From contig NC_007503.1 in NCBI RefSeq assembly GCF_000012865.1, positions 1,648,001-1,712,000 on the forward strand: a stretch of 64,000 bases of DNA. Direction: 5' to 3'. The notes below the pieces were generated by a model. The model worked only from the letters and a program-made list of their open reading frames with translations, was not told where the DNA came from and ran no database searches. This DNA is from Carboxydothermus hydrogenoformans Z-2901. Lineage in GTDB: Bacteria > Bacillota > Z-2901 > Carboxydothermales > Carboxydothermaceae. Each line of letters opens with the position of its first letter. Within the stretch, counting starts at the first letter, position 1. Shown one piece after another: positions 1 to 9,473 of this stretch. A program made the translations under genes and the position numbers.

Positions 1-302
1 ACCGTTCCAAGGGTCGTTAAAATTCTGGTCTGCTCAGAAGGTGAACCTACATAATTTAATCCACACCTTTTGACTAAGCCCTTAAAAAAGCTAAAGCTCT
101 CCTCTACCACATCTTGTACTTTAAAATAAGGACTGCCTTCTTCTCTTTCTAAAAGCTCGGGATTAAAATCGATACAGCCGGAAGACAAGCTTAAAACCCC
201 CTGACCTTTAGCCACAACCAAAACCTTTTTTTGCTTTCTGGCTCCCGCTCCGGCTGCCATTAAACCGCTCATTCCAGCCCCGATTACAACTAAGTCATAC
301 AT
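1..302 (-). CDS. glpB: Anaerobic glycerol-3-phosphate dehydrogenase subunit B (partial)
   Basis: Only the N-terminal ~100 residues are in the window; the gene runs off the left edge. The protein opens with MYDLVVIGAGMSGLMAAGAG, a dinucleotide-binding (FAD/NAD) glycine-rich motif typical of GlpB. Its ATG at 302-300 overlaps the glpA stop by 8 bases (ATGTATGA), so translation is probably coupled. In the known complex GlpB works with GlpA and the FeS subunit GlpC to pass electrons from glycerol-3-phosphate to the quinone pool; glpC would be expected just left of the window. Assignment rests on the motif plus position directly after glpA. Confidence 0.85.
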   Translation of the reverse strand, partial: MYDLVVIGAGMSGLMAAGAGARKQKKVLVVAKGQGVLSLSSGCIDFNPELLEREEGSPYFKVQDVVEESFSFFKGLVKRCGLNYVGSPSEQTRILTTLGT

Positions 303-1881
303 CGTCCGTACCTCCAAAGAGACTAAAATTACACCCGTATAGACCGGCTAAAAGCTCTGCTTCCCGCAGCTGTTCACCCCAGAGAAGAGGCTTTTGTCCA
401 GCATAGCGGTTTTTAAGAAAATCTTTAAGCTGTTCCAATGGCTCCTGAGGCTTTTCCAGTAACTCCGTAAAAGCAACCCCTAACCCACGGTAGGCACAGT
501 TTAAACCCTGACAGGTGCCCATCCCCAGACGGGTTTTCCGCCGTAAGTCTTCTAAATTATGCGTATCTTTCCACCTGGCCACTTCTTTAACTTCCGCCAC
601 CGTTACTCCTTCACATTCGCAAAGCACCTGCTTTTCTTCAGTAACACCCTTTAACCTTTCTTCAATTTTCGGTGCTCGTACGGTATAACGCCGGGCAATT
701 CTATTCTTCTCTTCCACCGCAAGAGCTGGAGTCAATGGAATTTCTGAAGTCTTACTCTTCCTATCAATCCCTAAAAGCTTTCCTATATAGTCACCGGTTT
801 TTTCGGCCATTAGCCGATAGGTGGTAAGTTTGCCCCCTACGAGACTAATAAGCCCTTTTAAACCTTCATTCCTTTCATGGTCAATGATGACAAAATCCCG
901 GGAAATGCTCCGGCTGTCCTGGCTATTGCTTTCTTCTCCTAAATATAACGGCCGAATCCCCGCAAAAGCTCGCAACATCCTTAGTTCTAAAACATCAGGA
1001 ATTAGCTCCTTCCCAATATCTAAAAGCTTTGTTATCTCTTCGGAAGTCGGTCTTAACATTTCCGGGTTATCCACGTTAACCGAAGTTGTACCCAAAATAG
1101 TTATTGTATGGTGTGGTACCCAGATATCTCCGTCACTGGGTGGCCGCAAGCGGTTAACTACTTCTTGAAAAATCCGCTGGTTAAAAGCAATTAGGGTACC
1201 TTTATTTTGTAAAAGATTCACTTTTACCCCGGCAAGCTTGGCTACCTCCGCCGCCCAGGCACCGGCAGCATTTACCGCTACTTCGAATTCTACAAAAACT
1301 TCCTCGCCGGTAAGGGACGACCGAAGTTTAGCTGCAGTTAACCGCCCTTGTTGCTTTTCAAAACCCACCAACTGGTGATAGGTTAAATATCTGCCGCCAT
1401 ACTCTTCTGCCTGCCAGACATTTGCCCAGCACAGACGAAAGCCGTCAACAGTACCATCGGGAACTTCAAAAACTCTCCTTACTTCTTTTGTTAAAAAGGG
1501 ATATTTTCTTTTTATAAGTTCTGGATCCCTTTCCCGGATTTCTATGCCCGCCGTTCGACACCCATCAAGCCATTTTTCGGTGTAAGCAGGGTCATCGGAA
1601 TTTAATTCGATAAAGTATCCTCCGGTTTCTTCAACACAAGTAGGAGCAATTTTCTTTAAAATTAAATTTTCTTCGATACACTCCCGGGCCGCATTTGGGT
1701 CTTTGACGGCATACCGGGCTCCGCTGTGCAGAAGTCCGTGAAAACGCGAACTTGCCCCGTGAGCAATATCTTTTTGTTCCACTAACAAAACATCTAAACC
1801 CCTTAAAGCTAAGTCCCTTAAAAGTCCAGTGCCGGTAGTACCTCCACCGATGATTAAAACCGTTGTTTTTAGTTTCTGCAT
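295..1881 (-). CDS. glpA: Anaerobic glycerol-3-phosphate dehydrogenase subunit A
   Basis: FAD-dependent oxidoreductase oxidising glycerol-3-phosphate to dihydroxyacetone phosphate. The N-terminus has the FAD motif VLIIGGGTTGTG, followed by a DAO-type domain. The C-terminal ~100 residues carry a Cys-rich BFD-like domain (CECEGVT and GMGTCQGLNC), which separates anaerobic GlpA from aerobic GlpD. Length of 528 residues is normal for the family. A GTG at 1893 could extend it by four residues, but AGGTGGGG lies six bases before the ATG at 1881 and would overlap that GTG, so 1881 is preferred. The gene follows glpK, from which it is separated by a conditional-looking terminator, and overlaps glpB. 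Confidence 0.93.
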   Translation of the reverse strand: MQKLKTTVLIIGGGTTGTGLLRDLALRGLDVLLVEQKDIAHGASSRFHGLLHSGARYAVKDPNAARECIEENLILKKIAPTCVEETGGYFIELNSDDPAYTEKWLDGCRTAGIEIRERDPELIKRKYPFLTKEVRRVFEVPDGTVDGFRLCWANVWQAEEYGGRYLTYHQLVGFEKQQGRLTAAKLRSSLTGEEVFVEFEVAVNAAGAWAAEVAKLAGVKVNLLQNKGTLIAFNQRIFQEVVNRLRPPSDGDIWVPHHTITILGTTSVNVDNPEMLRPTSEEITKLLDIGKELIPDVLELRMLRAFAGIRPLYLGEESNSQDSRSISRDFVIIDHERNEGLKGLISLVGGKLTTYRLMAEKTGDYIGKLLGIDRKSKTSEIPLTPALAVEEKNRIARRYTVRAPKIEERLKGVTEEKQVLCECEGVTVAEVKEVARWKDTHNLEDLRRKTRLGMGTCQGLNCAYRGLGVAFTELLEKPQEPLEQLKDFLKNRYAGQKPLLWGEQLREAELLAGLYGCNFSLFGGTDDV

Positions 1882-1914
1882 CCATATCCCCACCTGTAAT
1901 CTATTTAAAGCTTT

Positions 1915-2066
1915 TTTAATTAGGGACAGGTCCTGCGGCCTAAAATAACCGCCGGCAGGAGCCGGCCCTACAGGAACTGTGGTCAGTAGTCAGTAGAAGT
2001 GATAAGTCGTAAGTGGTAGGTAAAAGAATTAATACAGACCACCCACCACTAACTACTGACCACTAT
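1915..2066. repeat. Intergenic palindromic repeat between glpK terminator and glpA
   Basis: GTGGTCAGTAGT (from about 1979) has its reverse complement ACTACTGACCAC at about 2053-2064, and AGTGGTAGGT pairs imperfectly with ACCCACCACT inside it. The result is a long imperfect hairpin. To its left is a GC-rich inverted segment (CCGGCAGGAGCCGG). The sequence is non-coding and resembles dispersed intergenic repeats of Firmicutes; no mobility gene is present. It lies in the glpA mRNA leader. Confidence 0.5.
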
Positions 2067-2067
2067 T

Positions 2068-2124
2068 AAAAAAGCCGTAAAGCCATCCCGAGGGATGGCA
2101 ATACGGCGCTCAATGTCTCCAGCC
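2068..2124 (-). promoter_or_regulatory. Conditional terminator with putative GlpP box, glpK-glpA junction
   Basis: Read on the minus strand, a 20-nt box GGCTGGAGACATTGAGCGCC (2124-2105) begins 14 nt after the glpK stop. It runs straight into a terminator: GCCGTA..GCCATCC, loop CTCG, GGATGGC..ACGGC, then TTTTTT ending at 2068. The last bases of the box are the 5' arm of the stem. The same box precedes two terminators upstream of glpF. Inference: GlpP bound to the box prevents terminator formation and allows transcription into glpAB. Confidence 0.65.
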
Positions 2125-2137
2125 AGGTTATTTTATT

Positions 2138-3661
<1,524 letters not shown>

Positions 3662-3671
3662 TTATACTTGA

Positions 3672-4382
3672 TTAAAATACCATTTGATATAAAATAGCAC
3701 CAATTAAACCGCCAATGATTGGACCAATAACCGGTACCCAGGAGTAAGCCCAGTCGGAACTTCCTTTACCAGGAATAGGTAAGATTGCGTGAGCAATTCT
3801 GGGGCCTAAATCCCGCGCAGGGTTTATTGCATAGCCTGTAGGTCCACCAAGGGATAAACCTAATGCCCATACCAAAATACCTACCAAAAGGGGAGCTAAA
3901 CCAGATGCAGCAGGTTCTTTATTTACGCCTAAAGCAAGTACCCCGAAAACTAAAGCAGTCGTTCCAATAATCTCTGTTAGAAGGTTTGCAGCATAATTTC
4001 TAATAGCAGGGCCCGTACTAAATACCCCTAATTTTGCTCCTGGATCATCGGTTTCCGCCCAGTGGGGAAGGTATGCTAACCACACAAGGACAGCACCAAT
4101 AAATGCGCCCAATATTTGAGCGACAATGTACATCGGAACTTTAGCCCAGGGAAACTGGCCAAGATAAGCTAAAGCAATGGTTACCGCCGGATTTAAATGG
4201 GCACCGCTTAACTTTCCAGTAGCATAAACCGCAACAGCCACCCCAAAGGCCCAGCCAGCAGTTATAACAATCCAGCCGGAATTTTGACCTTTCGACTTGT
4301 TTAAAACAACGTTTGCAACAACGCCGCCACCAAATAAGATGATAATTGCAGTACCAATCAATTCACCAATAAATGCTGTCAT
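3672..4382 (-). CDS. glpF: Glycerol uptake facilitator (aquaglyceroporin)
   Basis: MIP-family channel of 236 residues with six predicted membrane segments and two half-helices. The two NPA boxes are visible as GAHLNPAVTIAL and GYAINPARDLGPR. The Asp after the second NPA-Arg is the residue that distinguishes glycerol facilitators from strict aquaporins. The ATG at 4382 has AGGAGGGAAGG upstream. It is first in the glpF-glpK unit, behind a strong sigma-A promoter and two tandem terminators. Confidence 0.95.
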   Translation of the reverse strand: MTAFIGELIGTAIIILFGGGVVANVVLNKSKGQNSGWIVITAGWAFGVAVAVYATGKLSGAHLNPAVTIALAYLGQFPWAKVPMYIVAQILGAFIGAVLVWLAYLPHWAETDDPGAKLGVFSTGPAIRNYAANLLTEIIGTTALVFGVLALGVNKEPAASGLAPLLVGILVWALGLSLGGPTGYAINPARDLGPRIAHAILPIPGKGSSDWAYSWVPVIGPIIGGLIGAILYQMVF

Positions 4383-4481
4383 GTTTTTCCTTCCCTCCTG
4401 AAATTTTTGCTTAAAAGTATTTTAAAAAACTGTGTTAGTAGCCCCCTCTTCTCTCTTATCCCCTCCCCCTTCCTTTAATAA

Positions 4482-4547
4482 ATAGAAAAGCCCTCCCTGG
4501 ATACAGTAAGCCTGTACCCAATTGGAGGGCTCTCCATTTCTCCAGCC
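4482..4547 (-). promoter_or_regulatory. glpF leader: second putative GlpP box and terminator
   Basis: Minus strand: box GGCTGGAGAAATGGAGAGCC (4547-4528), then the stem AGCCCTCC..TTGGGTACAG, loop GCTTA, CTGTATCCA..GGGAGGGCT, then TTTT. The box shares 17 of 20 bases with each of the other two glp boxes, and its 3' end forms the base of the terminator stem. Role inferred from position and from the glpP gene just upstream. Confidence 0.7.
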
Positions 4548-4572
4548 CGCATACAGTATCCATTAACATTGG

Positions 4573-4640
4573 CAAAACAAAAAGAGCCTTTAAGTAAAAG
4601 GTACCTCCCTTTACTTAAAAGGCTCTCCTGTTCTCCCGCC
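4573..4640 (-). promoter_or_regulatory. glpF leader: first putative GlpP box and terminator
   Basis: Minus strand: box GGCGGGAGAACAGGAGAGCC (4640-4621) overlaps a terminator whose arms AGAGCCTTTTAAGTAAA and TTTACTTAAAGGCTCT pair around a short loop, followed by TTTTTGTTTT. It lies about 15 nt downstream of the predicted transcription start. Together with the next element it gives two terminators in series before glpF. Confidence 0.7.
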
Positions 4641-4661
4641 ACAAATCTTCATCTGCTATTA

Positions 4662-4690
4662 AGTGTAGTCTAAGGAGAGTAATTTGTCAA
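4662..4690 (-). promoter_or_regulatory. Sigma-A promoter for glpF-glpK
   Basis: Consensus -35 TTGACA (4690-4685), 17-bp spacer, -10 TACACT (4667-4662). The predicted start near 4655 places both terminator elements in the leader RNA. Confidence 0.8.
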
Positions 4691-4729
4691 TATATTTTTA
4701 CAATTCTAAAAATGTTCTTTTTTTCACAA

Positions 4730-5302
4730 TTATAAAACATTATTTAAAAACCAGAGGGCAGTCTTATTGGTACTAATTGCAGAAAATCCTTTAGAAAGAG
4801 CTTCCTTTAAGTCATCCTCCCCTTGAATTAGCCCTCCGCCAATCACCGGAAGGCGGCAAGTTTCTTTAATTTCCCTGACGATTTTTGCAGGAACGGTAGC
4901 CGGTAGGATTTCCACTCCATGAGGTTTTGATTCAGCAAGCTGCTTCAAACCGCTTCTGACCGCTTCCGAATCAATGATAAAAAGCCTTTGAATGGCAACT
5001 ATTCCTTCTTTTTTAGCCTGCCGGGCAATCGAAGTTTTCGTAGTAATTATCCCTTCCACCCCGGCTTTGACCAAATACTTGACCGCTGCTTCATCTTTTC
5101 CCAATCCTTCAATTAAATCAAAGTGGACAATCAACTTTTTCCCAGATGCTCTGGCATGTTTTAAATAATCGCCCAGGGAGTTAATATCCCCAAACAGTAA
5201 AAACATTATTTTTACCGAAGGAATATTTAAAACTTCACGAAAATCTTCAGGATTTCTTAAGGCGGGGATTACCTTTTGCTGGTTTATTAAGTCTATTAGC
5301 AC
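4730..5302 (-). CDS. glpP: Glycerol-3-phosphate responsive antiterminator
   Basis: GlpP family, an RNA-binding antiterminator activated by glycerol-3-phosphate in Bacillus. The 190-residue protein shows family features such as the opening LINQQKVIPALRNPED, the VHFDLIEGLGKDEAAV segment and the C-terminal PVIGGGLIQGEDDL glycine loop of its TIM-barrel-like fold. It starts with GTG at 5302 behind AAGGGAGG. It lies directly upstream of the glpF promoter and its two leader terminators, the expected target. Fit of family and context is strong. Confidence 0.93.
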   Translation of the reverse strand: MLIDLINQQKVIPALRNPEDFREVLNIPSVKIMFLLFGDINSLGDYLKHARASGKKLIVHFDLIEGLGKDEAAVKYLVKAGVEGIITTKTSIARQAKKEGIVAIQRLFIIDSEAVRSGLKQLAESKPHGVEILPATVPAKIVREIKETCRLPVIGGGLIQGEDDLKEALSKGFSAISTNKTALWFLNNVL

Positions 5303-5437
5303 TTTTAATTTTACCTCCCTTAAGAATCATTCTACCATATAAAAGTTTACTACTTTTCGCAGAAAAAACCAAAGTTTTTTTTAACCTTTGCAACTTCACC
5401 TGCCAAAAATTCATCTTTTATTTAAGGGTGAGAAAAA

Positions 5438-6586
5438 ATGCGAAAAAAAGTTATCTTTTTTGCCGTAAATTTTCTTACCTTATGGCTTATATATAACATT
5501 ATTTTAAATAAAGATTTCAGCTATGCGATTTTAAAGGTCAAACCCCAGGAAAAAATTTTAATTGTGGCTCCACATCCCGACGACGAACTTTTAGCCGCTG
5601 GAGGATTACTTACCCAAGCAAAAGAAAAAAGAGCCAAAATAGCGGTTGTTTACCTGACGGCCGGAGATGGTTTTACGCAAGCGGTAGAAGTAAATTATAA
5701 AGTGCTTAAGCCTAAAACCGTTGATTATATTAATTTTGGCCGTTTACGCATAAACGAATCTTTTGAGGTAAAAAAATATTTAAACATTGACCGGATTTAC
5801 CACCTAACCTATCCCGATGGTTACCTAAAAACCGTCTTATTTCAATATTATGATACGCCTTTTACCTCTCCCGACACCGGTTTTAATGCCCAGAGCTATC
5901 CAGAAAGCTATAAACCCGGGCAGCCTTTTACCGGAAAAAATTTAATTGAAAACTTAGAAGAAATCGTTAAAAAAGAACAGCCGGATATAGTTGTTTTCCC
6001 CTCGGTTTTAGACAACCATCCGGACCACAGCTTCGGGGGGTTTGCCACCAGTGTTGCGTTAAGGAAAATAGGTTATCAGGGAAAAACTTATACTTACCTG
6101 GTTCACAGCTACTTTTGGCCCAATTACGGGAAGCAATTTAAGCTCCCCCGGGTTCTAACGGAAAACAAACTAAAGTTCACCGTTATTTCTTTAAATGATT
6201 TTGAACATGCTAAAAAAGCCCAAGCCCTGGCTTTATATCGGTCCCAGCGCAAAGTAATTGGAGCTTTTATGCAGCTTTTTGCCAAAGAAGACGAAGTTTT
6301 TCTTCCCGAAAGCAGTACAGCTAATACTGGCTGGCAGCATGGCTCGAATATTTTACATGTTCAGGTATTTGCAGATAAAGTGTTCCTATCCTTTGCTAAA
6401 AACCAGCAGGATAAGCTTGTGATATCCGGATATAATCTTCAAACCGGGAAAACCTTCAGGATTGTAAAAAATGTCAATGCCACTGAGCAAAACTTCACTT
6501 TTCCTTTAGAGGGTCATGGTATATTTATCATAGAAAGTTTTAAAGGGAAAAAAATAAGCAATAAAACCTTACCTTTTAACTATTAA
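5438..6586 (+). CDS. PIG-L/LmbE family deacetylase, membrane-anchored
   Basis: N-terminal membrane segment (residues ~5-25), then a PIG-L domain with the zinc motif APHPDDELLAAGG and the second metal site DNHPDHSFGG. The family removes acetyl groups from N-acetylglucosaminyl compounds; the substrate here is unknown. About 130 C-terminal residues beyond the catalytic core may be a beta-rich accessory domain. With 382 residues it is longer than simple LmbE proteins. It is divergent from glpP, with a good ribosome site (AAGGGTGAG). BshB-type bacillithiol deacetylases belong to this family and bshC is elsewhere in the window, but the membrane anchor and extra domain argue for a cell-surface sugar substrate. 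Confidence 0.8.
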   Translation: MRKKVIFFAVNFLTLWLIYNIILNKDFSYAILKVKPQEKILIVAPHPDDELLAAGGLLTQAKEKRAKIAVVYLTAGDGFTQAVEVNYKVLKPKTVDYINFGRLRINESFEVKKYLNIDRIYHLTYPDGYLKTVLFQYYDTPFTSPDTGFNAQSYPESYKPGQPFTGKNLIENLEEIVKKEQPDIVVFPSVLDNHPDHSFGGFATSVALRKIGYQGKTYTYLVHSYFWPNYGKQFKLPRVLTENKLKFTVISLNDFEHAKKAQALALYRSQRKVIGAFMQLFAKEDEVFLPESSTANTGWQHGSNILHVQVFADKVFLSFAKNQQDKLVISGYNLQTGKTFRIVKNVNATEQNFTFPLEGHGIFIIESFKGKKISNKTLPFNY

Positions 6587-6655
6587 AAAATTATTAACTG
6601 CAACTTTAGTTAAAAAAATCTCCTCTATATTTTTAGAGAAATGAGTTGAGTGTAG

Positions 6656-7186
6656 ATGGATGTTAAGTTAATCCCGATAATAGTTAAAGCAAAAAATGGT
6701 GATGACCGGGCTTTTGAAATCTTAGTCCACATCTATTACCAAAAAGTTTTAAATTTTTTCAAGGGAAAACTCCAGGACGAAGATATTGCCCTGGACTTAA
6801 CCCAGGAAGTTTTTGTTAAGGTATTATTAAACATCAAAAAGTTAAAGATGGCAGAAAACTTTGAAACCTGGCTTTTTACCATTGCCCGCAATGAACTAAA
6901 TCACTATTTGCGAAAAAAACAAAAAGACAAACATATTTTTCAAAAAATCCTTGATAAGCCTCCTGGCGAAGTAAGCTTCAGTCTTGAAAAGTCCGAGGTA
7001 GAAGAATTACTAAAAGAACTTCCGGAAAAATACCAAACAGCTCTTAAATTATTTTATTTCGAAGCGAAAAGCATCAAAGAAATAAGTTTAATCACTAAAA
7101 ACCCGGAAAACACGGTAAAATCCTGGCTGTACCGGGGACGGGAAATTTTAAAGTCATTATTACTGGGGGGAAATAAAAATGATTGA
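6656..7186 (+). CDS. ECF-type RNA polymerase sigma factor (first)
   Basis: 176 residues with sigma-70 region 2 (DLTQEVFVKVLLNIKKL, then FETWLFTIARNELNHYLRKK) and region 4 (LPEKYQTALKLFYFEAKSIKEISLITKNPENTVKSWLYRGRE). It lacks regions 1 and 3, as ECF factors do. It overlaps the next gene by 8 bases, so the small membrane protein downstream is the likely partner or anti-sigma factor. The start ATG at 6656 has a weak ribosome site. Targets are unknown. Confidence 0.88.
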   Translation: MDVKLIPIIVKAKNGDDRAFEILVHIYYQKVLNFFKGKLQDEDIALDLTQEVFVKVLLNIKKLKMAENFETWLFTIARNELNHYLRKKQKDKHIFQKILDKPPGEVSFSLEKSEVEELLKELPEKYQTALKLFYFEAKSIKEISLITKNPENTVKSWLYRGREILKSLLLGGNKND

Positions 7187-7550
7187 CCCGAATATCGCCC
7201 AAAAAATTATTGAATACGCTTACCAACAAAGGCGTTTAATAATCTACCGTAAATTAAAGTTCTGGCTGTCTTTTTATTTTATGCTTTTAAGTTTTCTTGT
7301 TTTAGAAACTGCCGCCTTCATCCTTCATTTCTTCAAAAGTCGCCTGCACCTTATCTTTTATGCAGCTATAAGAGACGGCGTTTTATTTGGAGAAAAGGTT
7401 GTTTACTATTTTGAAGCTTTAATGGAACGTTTTCCTTTTGAAATTTTCTTCTTAATTCTGTTAACTTTTCTCTTTATCTCCTTTTCCAGTAAACGCTTCA
7501 AGCTTTTTGAAAGCCAGTTAAATTTAGTTCTAATTCAGAAGGAGTTGTAA
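7179..7550 (+). CDS. Small two-TM protein, possible anti-sigma factor
   Basis: 123 residues. A basic N-terminus (AYQQRRLIIYRKLKFW) is followed by two hydrophobic segments, residues ~30-50 and ~86-106. The gene overlaps the upstream sigma factor by 8 bases and has GGGGGG before its ATG. No family was recognised. An anti-sigma role is inferred only from translational coupling and membrane topology; no zinc-binding HxxxCxxC motif is present. Confidence 0.7.
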   Translation: MIDPNIAQKIIEYAYQQRRLIIYRKLKFWLSFYFMLLSFLVLETAAFILHFFKSRLHLIFYAAIRDGVLFGEKVVYYFEALMERFPFEIFFLILLTFLFISFSSKRFKLFESQLNLVLIQKEL

Positions 7551-7552
7551 AA

Positions 7553-7873
7553 ATGAAAAAGTTTTTGAAATTAATCTTTTTGCTGTTACTGGTTTTTGCC
7601 CTTCTTGGTAGCTTTTATAAGTACTACTACGCTAAAACCAATGACACCGTTAGCTTGGTAGGAACTGTAAGATCAGTTGCTAATGACCACATAACTTTGC
7701 AAGAAAAGCACATCCTTAAAAAAATTGAAATCACCCAAAATACCAAAATTTATTTTAATAAGTCTTTAGTCCCCAAAGCTCGGCTTAAACCCAAACAAAG
7801 ATTGGTAGTATTGGGCAAAAGGGAATTTGATGGAGACATTGAGGCACTAATTATCCATTTGATGGATAATTAG
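7553..7873 (+). CDS. Small exported protein with a predicted beta domain
   Basis: 106 residues: an N-terminal signal or anchor (residues ~4-25), then a compact beta-rich domain (VSLVGTVRSVANDHITLQ.., KIEITQNTKIYFNKS.., PKQRLVVLGKREFDGDIEA). The pattern 'effect of X on transition, threshold ion value' resembles DUF5666-type OB-like domains. It starts two bases after the previous stop in the sigma operon. Function unknown. Confidence 0.65.
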   Translation: MKKFLKLIFLLLLVFALLGSFYKYYYAKTNDTVSLVGTVRSVANDHITLQEKHILKKIEITQNTKIYFNKSLVPKARLKPKQRLVVLGKREFDGDIEALIIHLMDN

Positions 7874-7905
7874 ATATTAAATCACAAAAAGAAGGAGGTG
7901 GTAAA

Positions 7906-8145
7906 ATGAAAAGGTTTTTGTCTGTTTTAATTGTTCTCGGCATGTTGTTAACCAGTCCTTTAGCCGTACTGGCTAACACAGCAAAAAAAGCAGCAACCAA
8001 CACCGTTAAAACCGCTAAAGTACAAATTGTTAAAACCAATAAAACAAAAAATGTAGCAAAAAAACAAGCAAGCCAAACTAAAAAAACAAAAGCCACAAAA
8101 GTTACAAAGACTAACAAAAAAACTGCTCCAAAATCAAAAAAATAA
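7906..8145 (+). CDS. Secreted Lys/Thr/Ala-rich low-complexity peptide
   Basis: 79 residues. The signal peptide (MKRFLSVLIVLGMLLTSPLAVLA) is followed by ~55 residues made almost only of Lys, Thr, Ala, Asn and Val, with repeated TKK/TNK/AKK units. Predicted to be very basic and unstructured, so it could bind anionic cell wall or DNA; this is inference. An excellent ribosome site (AAGAAGGAGGTGG) suggests high translation. It ends the sigma operon before a terminator. Confidence 0.75.
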   Translation: MKRFLSVLIVLGMLLTSPLAVLANTAKKAATNTVKTAKVQIVKTNKTKNVAKKQASQTKKTKATKVTKTNKKTAPKSKK

Positions 8146-8186
8146 AGAAGGCTAAGGAAATAACTCCCTAGCCTCCCTCAACCACA

Positions 8187-8214
8187 GGAAGGGGGTAAAA
8201 CCCCTTCCTTTAAG
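8187..8214 (+). terminator. Intrinsic terminator after the Lys-rich peptide gene
   Basis: AGGAAGGGG and CCCCTTCCT pair around GGTAAA and are followed by a short T-rich stretch. A second weaker inverted repeat (GGCTAAGGA / TCCCTAGCC) precedes it at about 8150-8175. Confidence 0.6.
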
Positions 8215-8256
8215 TTAATATTATAGCAAATTAATATTGTTAAAGGAAAGATTTGT

Positions 8257-8943
8257 ATGGTAAACAGGTACAGAAAACTTGTTACGATTATTCTACTTCT
8301 CTTAAGTTTATTCTCGATACCTCACTTTCGGATCCTTGGCAACATGAAAACAGTAACAAAGCCCGCACCACCTAAAAAATATTGTGCCCTGACCTTTGAT
8401 GACGGTCCTGATCCGCGCTTTACACCGCAGGTCTTAAAAATATTAAGAAAAGAAAAGATTCCAGCAACCTTTTTTGTTGTCGGCCAAAACGCTGCCAAAT
8501 ACCCGGATTTAATAAAAGAAATTTATTTTCAGGGCAATGAAATTGAAAACCACACTTATACCCATCCGGTTCTTAATTATTTTACGGACAATACCAATTT
8601 AGATTTAGAAATCAAAAAAACCGATGCAGTGGTATATGCAAAAACTCACTATACTCCTGCATTTTTTCGCCCACCCCGCGGGCGTCGCCCGGTTTACCTT
8701 TATAAAATTTTAGCTCGAAATAAGAAAACCCTGGTAATGTGGGATATTTGCGTCGAAAGTGTAATAGATAAAAAGAAAACAAATTTTTTAGTACCTAAAA
8801 ATAAAGTAATAATTTTAGCCCATGACGGCCGCCTTGACCGCAGTAAAACTATTAAAGCGCTGCCGCAGGTGATTAAACAATATAAAGATGCAGGGTATCA
8901 GTTTGTAACCATAAACCAGCTTCACAGTTTAGGAGTGAAATAA
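8257..8943 (+). CDS. Polysaccharide deacetylase (NodB domain), exported
   Basis: 228 residues with an N-terminal signal segment followed by a NodB homology domain. Motif 1 is ALTFDDGPDPRFTPQ (metal-binding Asp), motif 2 is NEIENHTYTHPVL (two metal-binding His), motif 3 FFRPPRGRRP, and a late IILAHDG provides the final His. All catalytic positions look intact. The family deacetylates peptidoglycan or other GlcNAc polymers outside the membrane. The stop overlaps the next start by one base (TAATG). Confidence 0.87.
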   Translation: MVNRYRKLVTIILLLLSLFSIPHFRILGNMKTVTKPAPPKKYCALTFDDGPDPRFTPQVLKILRKEKIPATFFVVGQNAAKYPDLIKEIYFQGNEIENHTYTHPVLNYFTDNTNLDLEIKKTDAVVYAKTHYTPAFFRPPRGRRPVYLYKILARNKKTLVMWDICVESVIDKKKTNFLVPKNKVIILAHDGRLDRSKTIKALPQVIKQYKDAGYQFVTINQLHSLGVK

Positions 8944-9473
8944 TGGACTATACAATTTTCCAGGCAATCAATAATCTTGCCGGTCATAGTATCGTATTAG
9001 ATAAACTTATGATTTACATTTCCAAATACGGCATATTTTTTTACGGATTAATCCTTTTAGGAATCTTTTTAACCGGTTCAAAAAAAGCAAAAATCGAGGT
9101 ATTTAAGATTGGCTTCACCGGGTTAATTGCCTTAGGTATCGCTGGTATTACCGGCAAAATCTATTATCGCCCCCGTCCTTTTATTAGCCATAAAGTTCAT
9201 TTATTGTATGCCCACCAGCCGGACAGCTCCTTCCCGTCCAACCATGTAACGGGAGGTTTCACTTTAGCCCTTGGCATTTACACCCTTTCCCCTTCTTTAG
9301 GATTGCTGGCAATTGTTTATTCGCTTTTAATGGCCTTTTCCCGGATCTATGTAGGCCACCATTACCCTTCAGATGTAATTGGCGGAATGTTATTAGGAAC
9401 ATTTGTGAACTTTTCAAGGCTCCTTTTAGAGCAATATTATCTATCTGGCAAAAGAAGGGATATCAAATGTTAA
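8943..9473 (+). CDS. PAP2-family membrane phosphatase
   Basis: 176 residues, about five membrane segments. All three PAP2 motifs are present: KIYYRPRPF, PSNHVTGG, and SRIYVGHHYPSDVIGG. Such proteins dephosphorylate lipid phosphates, often undecaprenyl diphosphate, in Gram-positives. Placement between two polysaccharide deacetylases, with overlapping ends on both sides, suggests a role in cell-envelope polymer metabolism. Confidence 0.88.
   Translation: MDYTIFQAINNLAGHSIVLDKLMIYISKYGIFFYGLILLGIFLTGSKKAKIEVFKIGFTGLIALGIAGITGKIYYRPRPFISHKVHLLYAHQPDSSFPSNHVTGGFTLALGIYTLSPSLGLLAIVYSLLMAFSRIYVGHHYPSDVIGGMLLGTFVNFSRLLLEQYYLSGKRRDIKC

Noticed and set aside
4482-4640. Glycine or other metabolite riboswitch upstream of glpF
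   Set aside because: GGAGA and GAGCC blocks superficially recall a glycine aptamer, but the conserved GCCGAAGG and CTCTCAGGCAAAAGGAC cores are absent; tandem box-terminators beside glpP fit antitermination better.
7851-8117. 88-codon minus-strand reading frame
   Set aside because: It is the antisense of the low-complexity Lys/Thr-rich gene at 7906-8145, which has a strong ribosome site and signal peptide; the antisense frame has neither.
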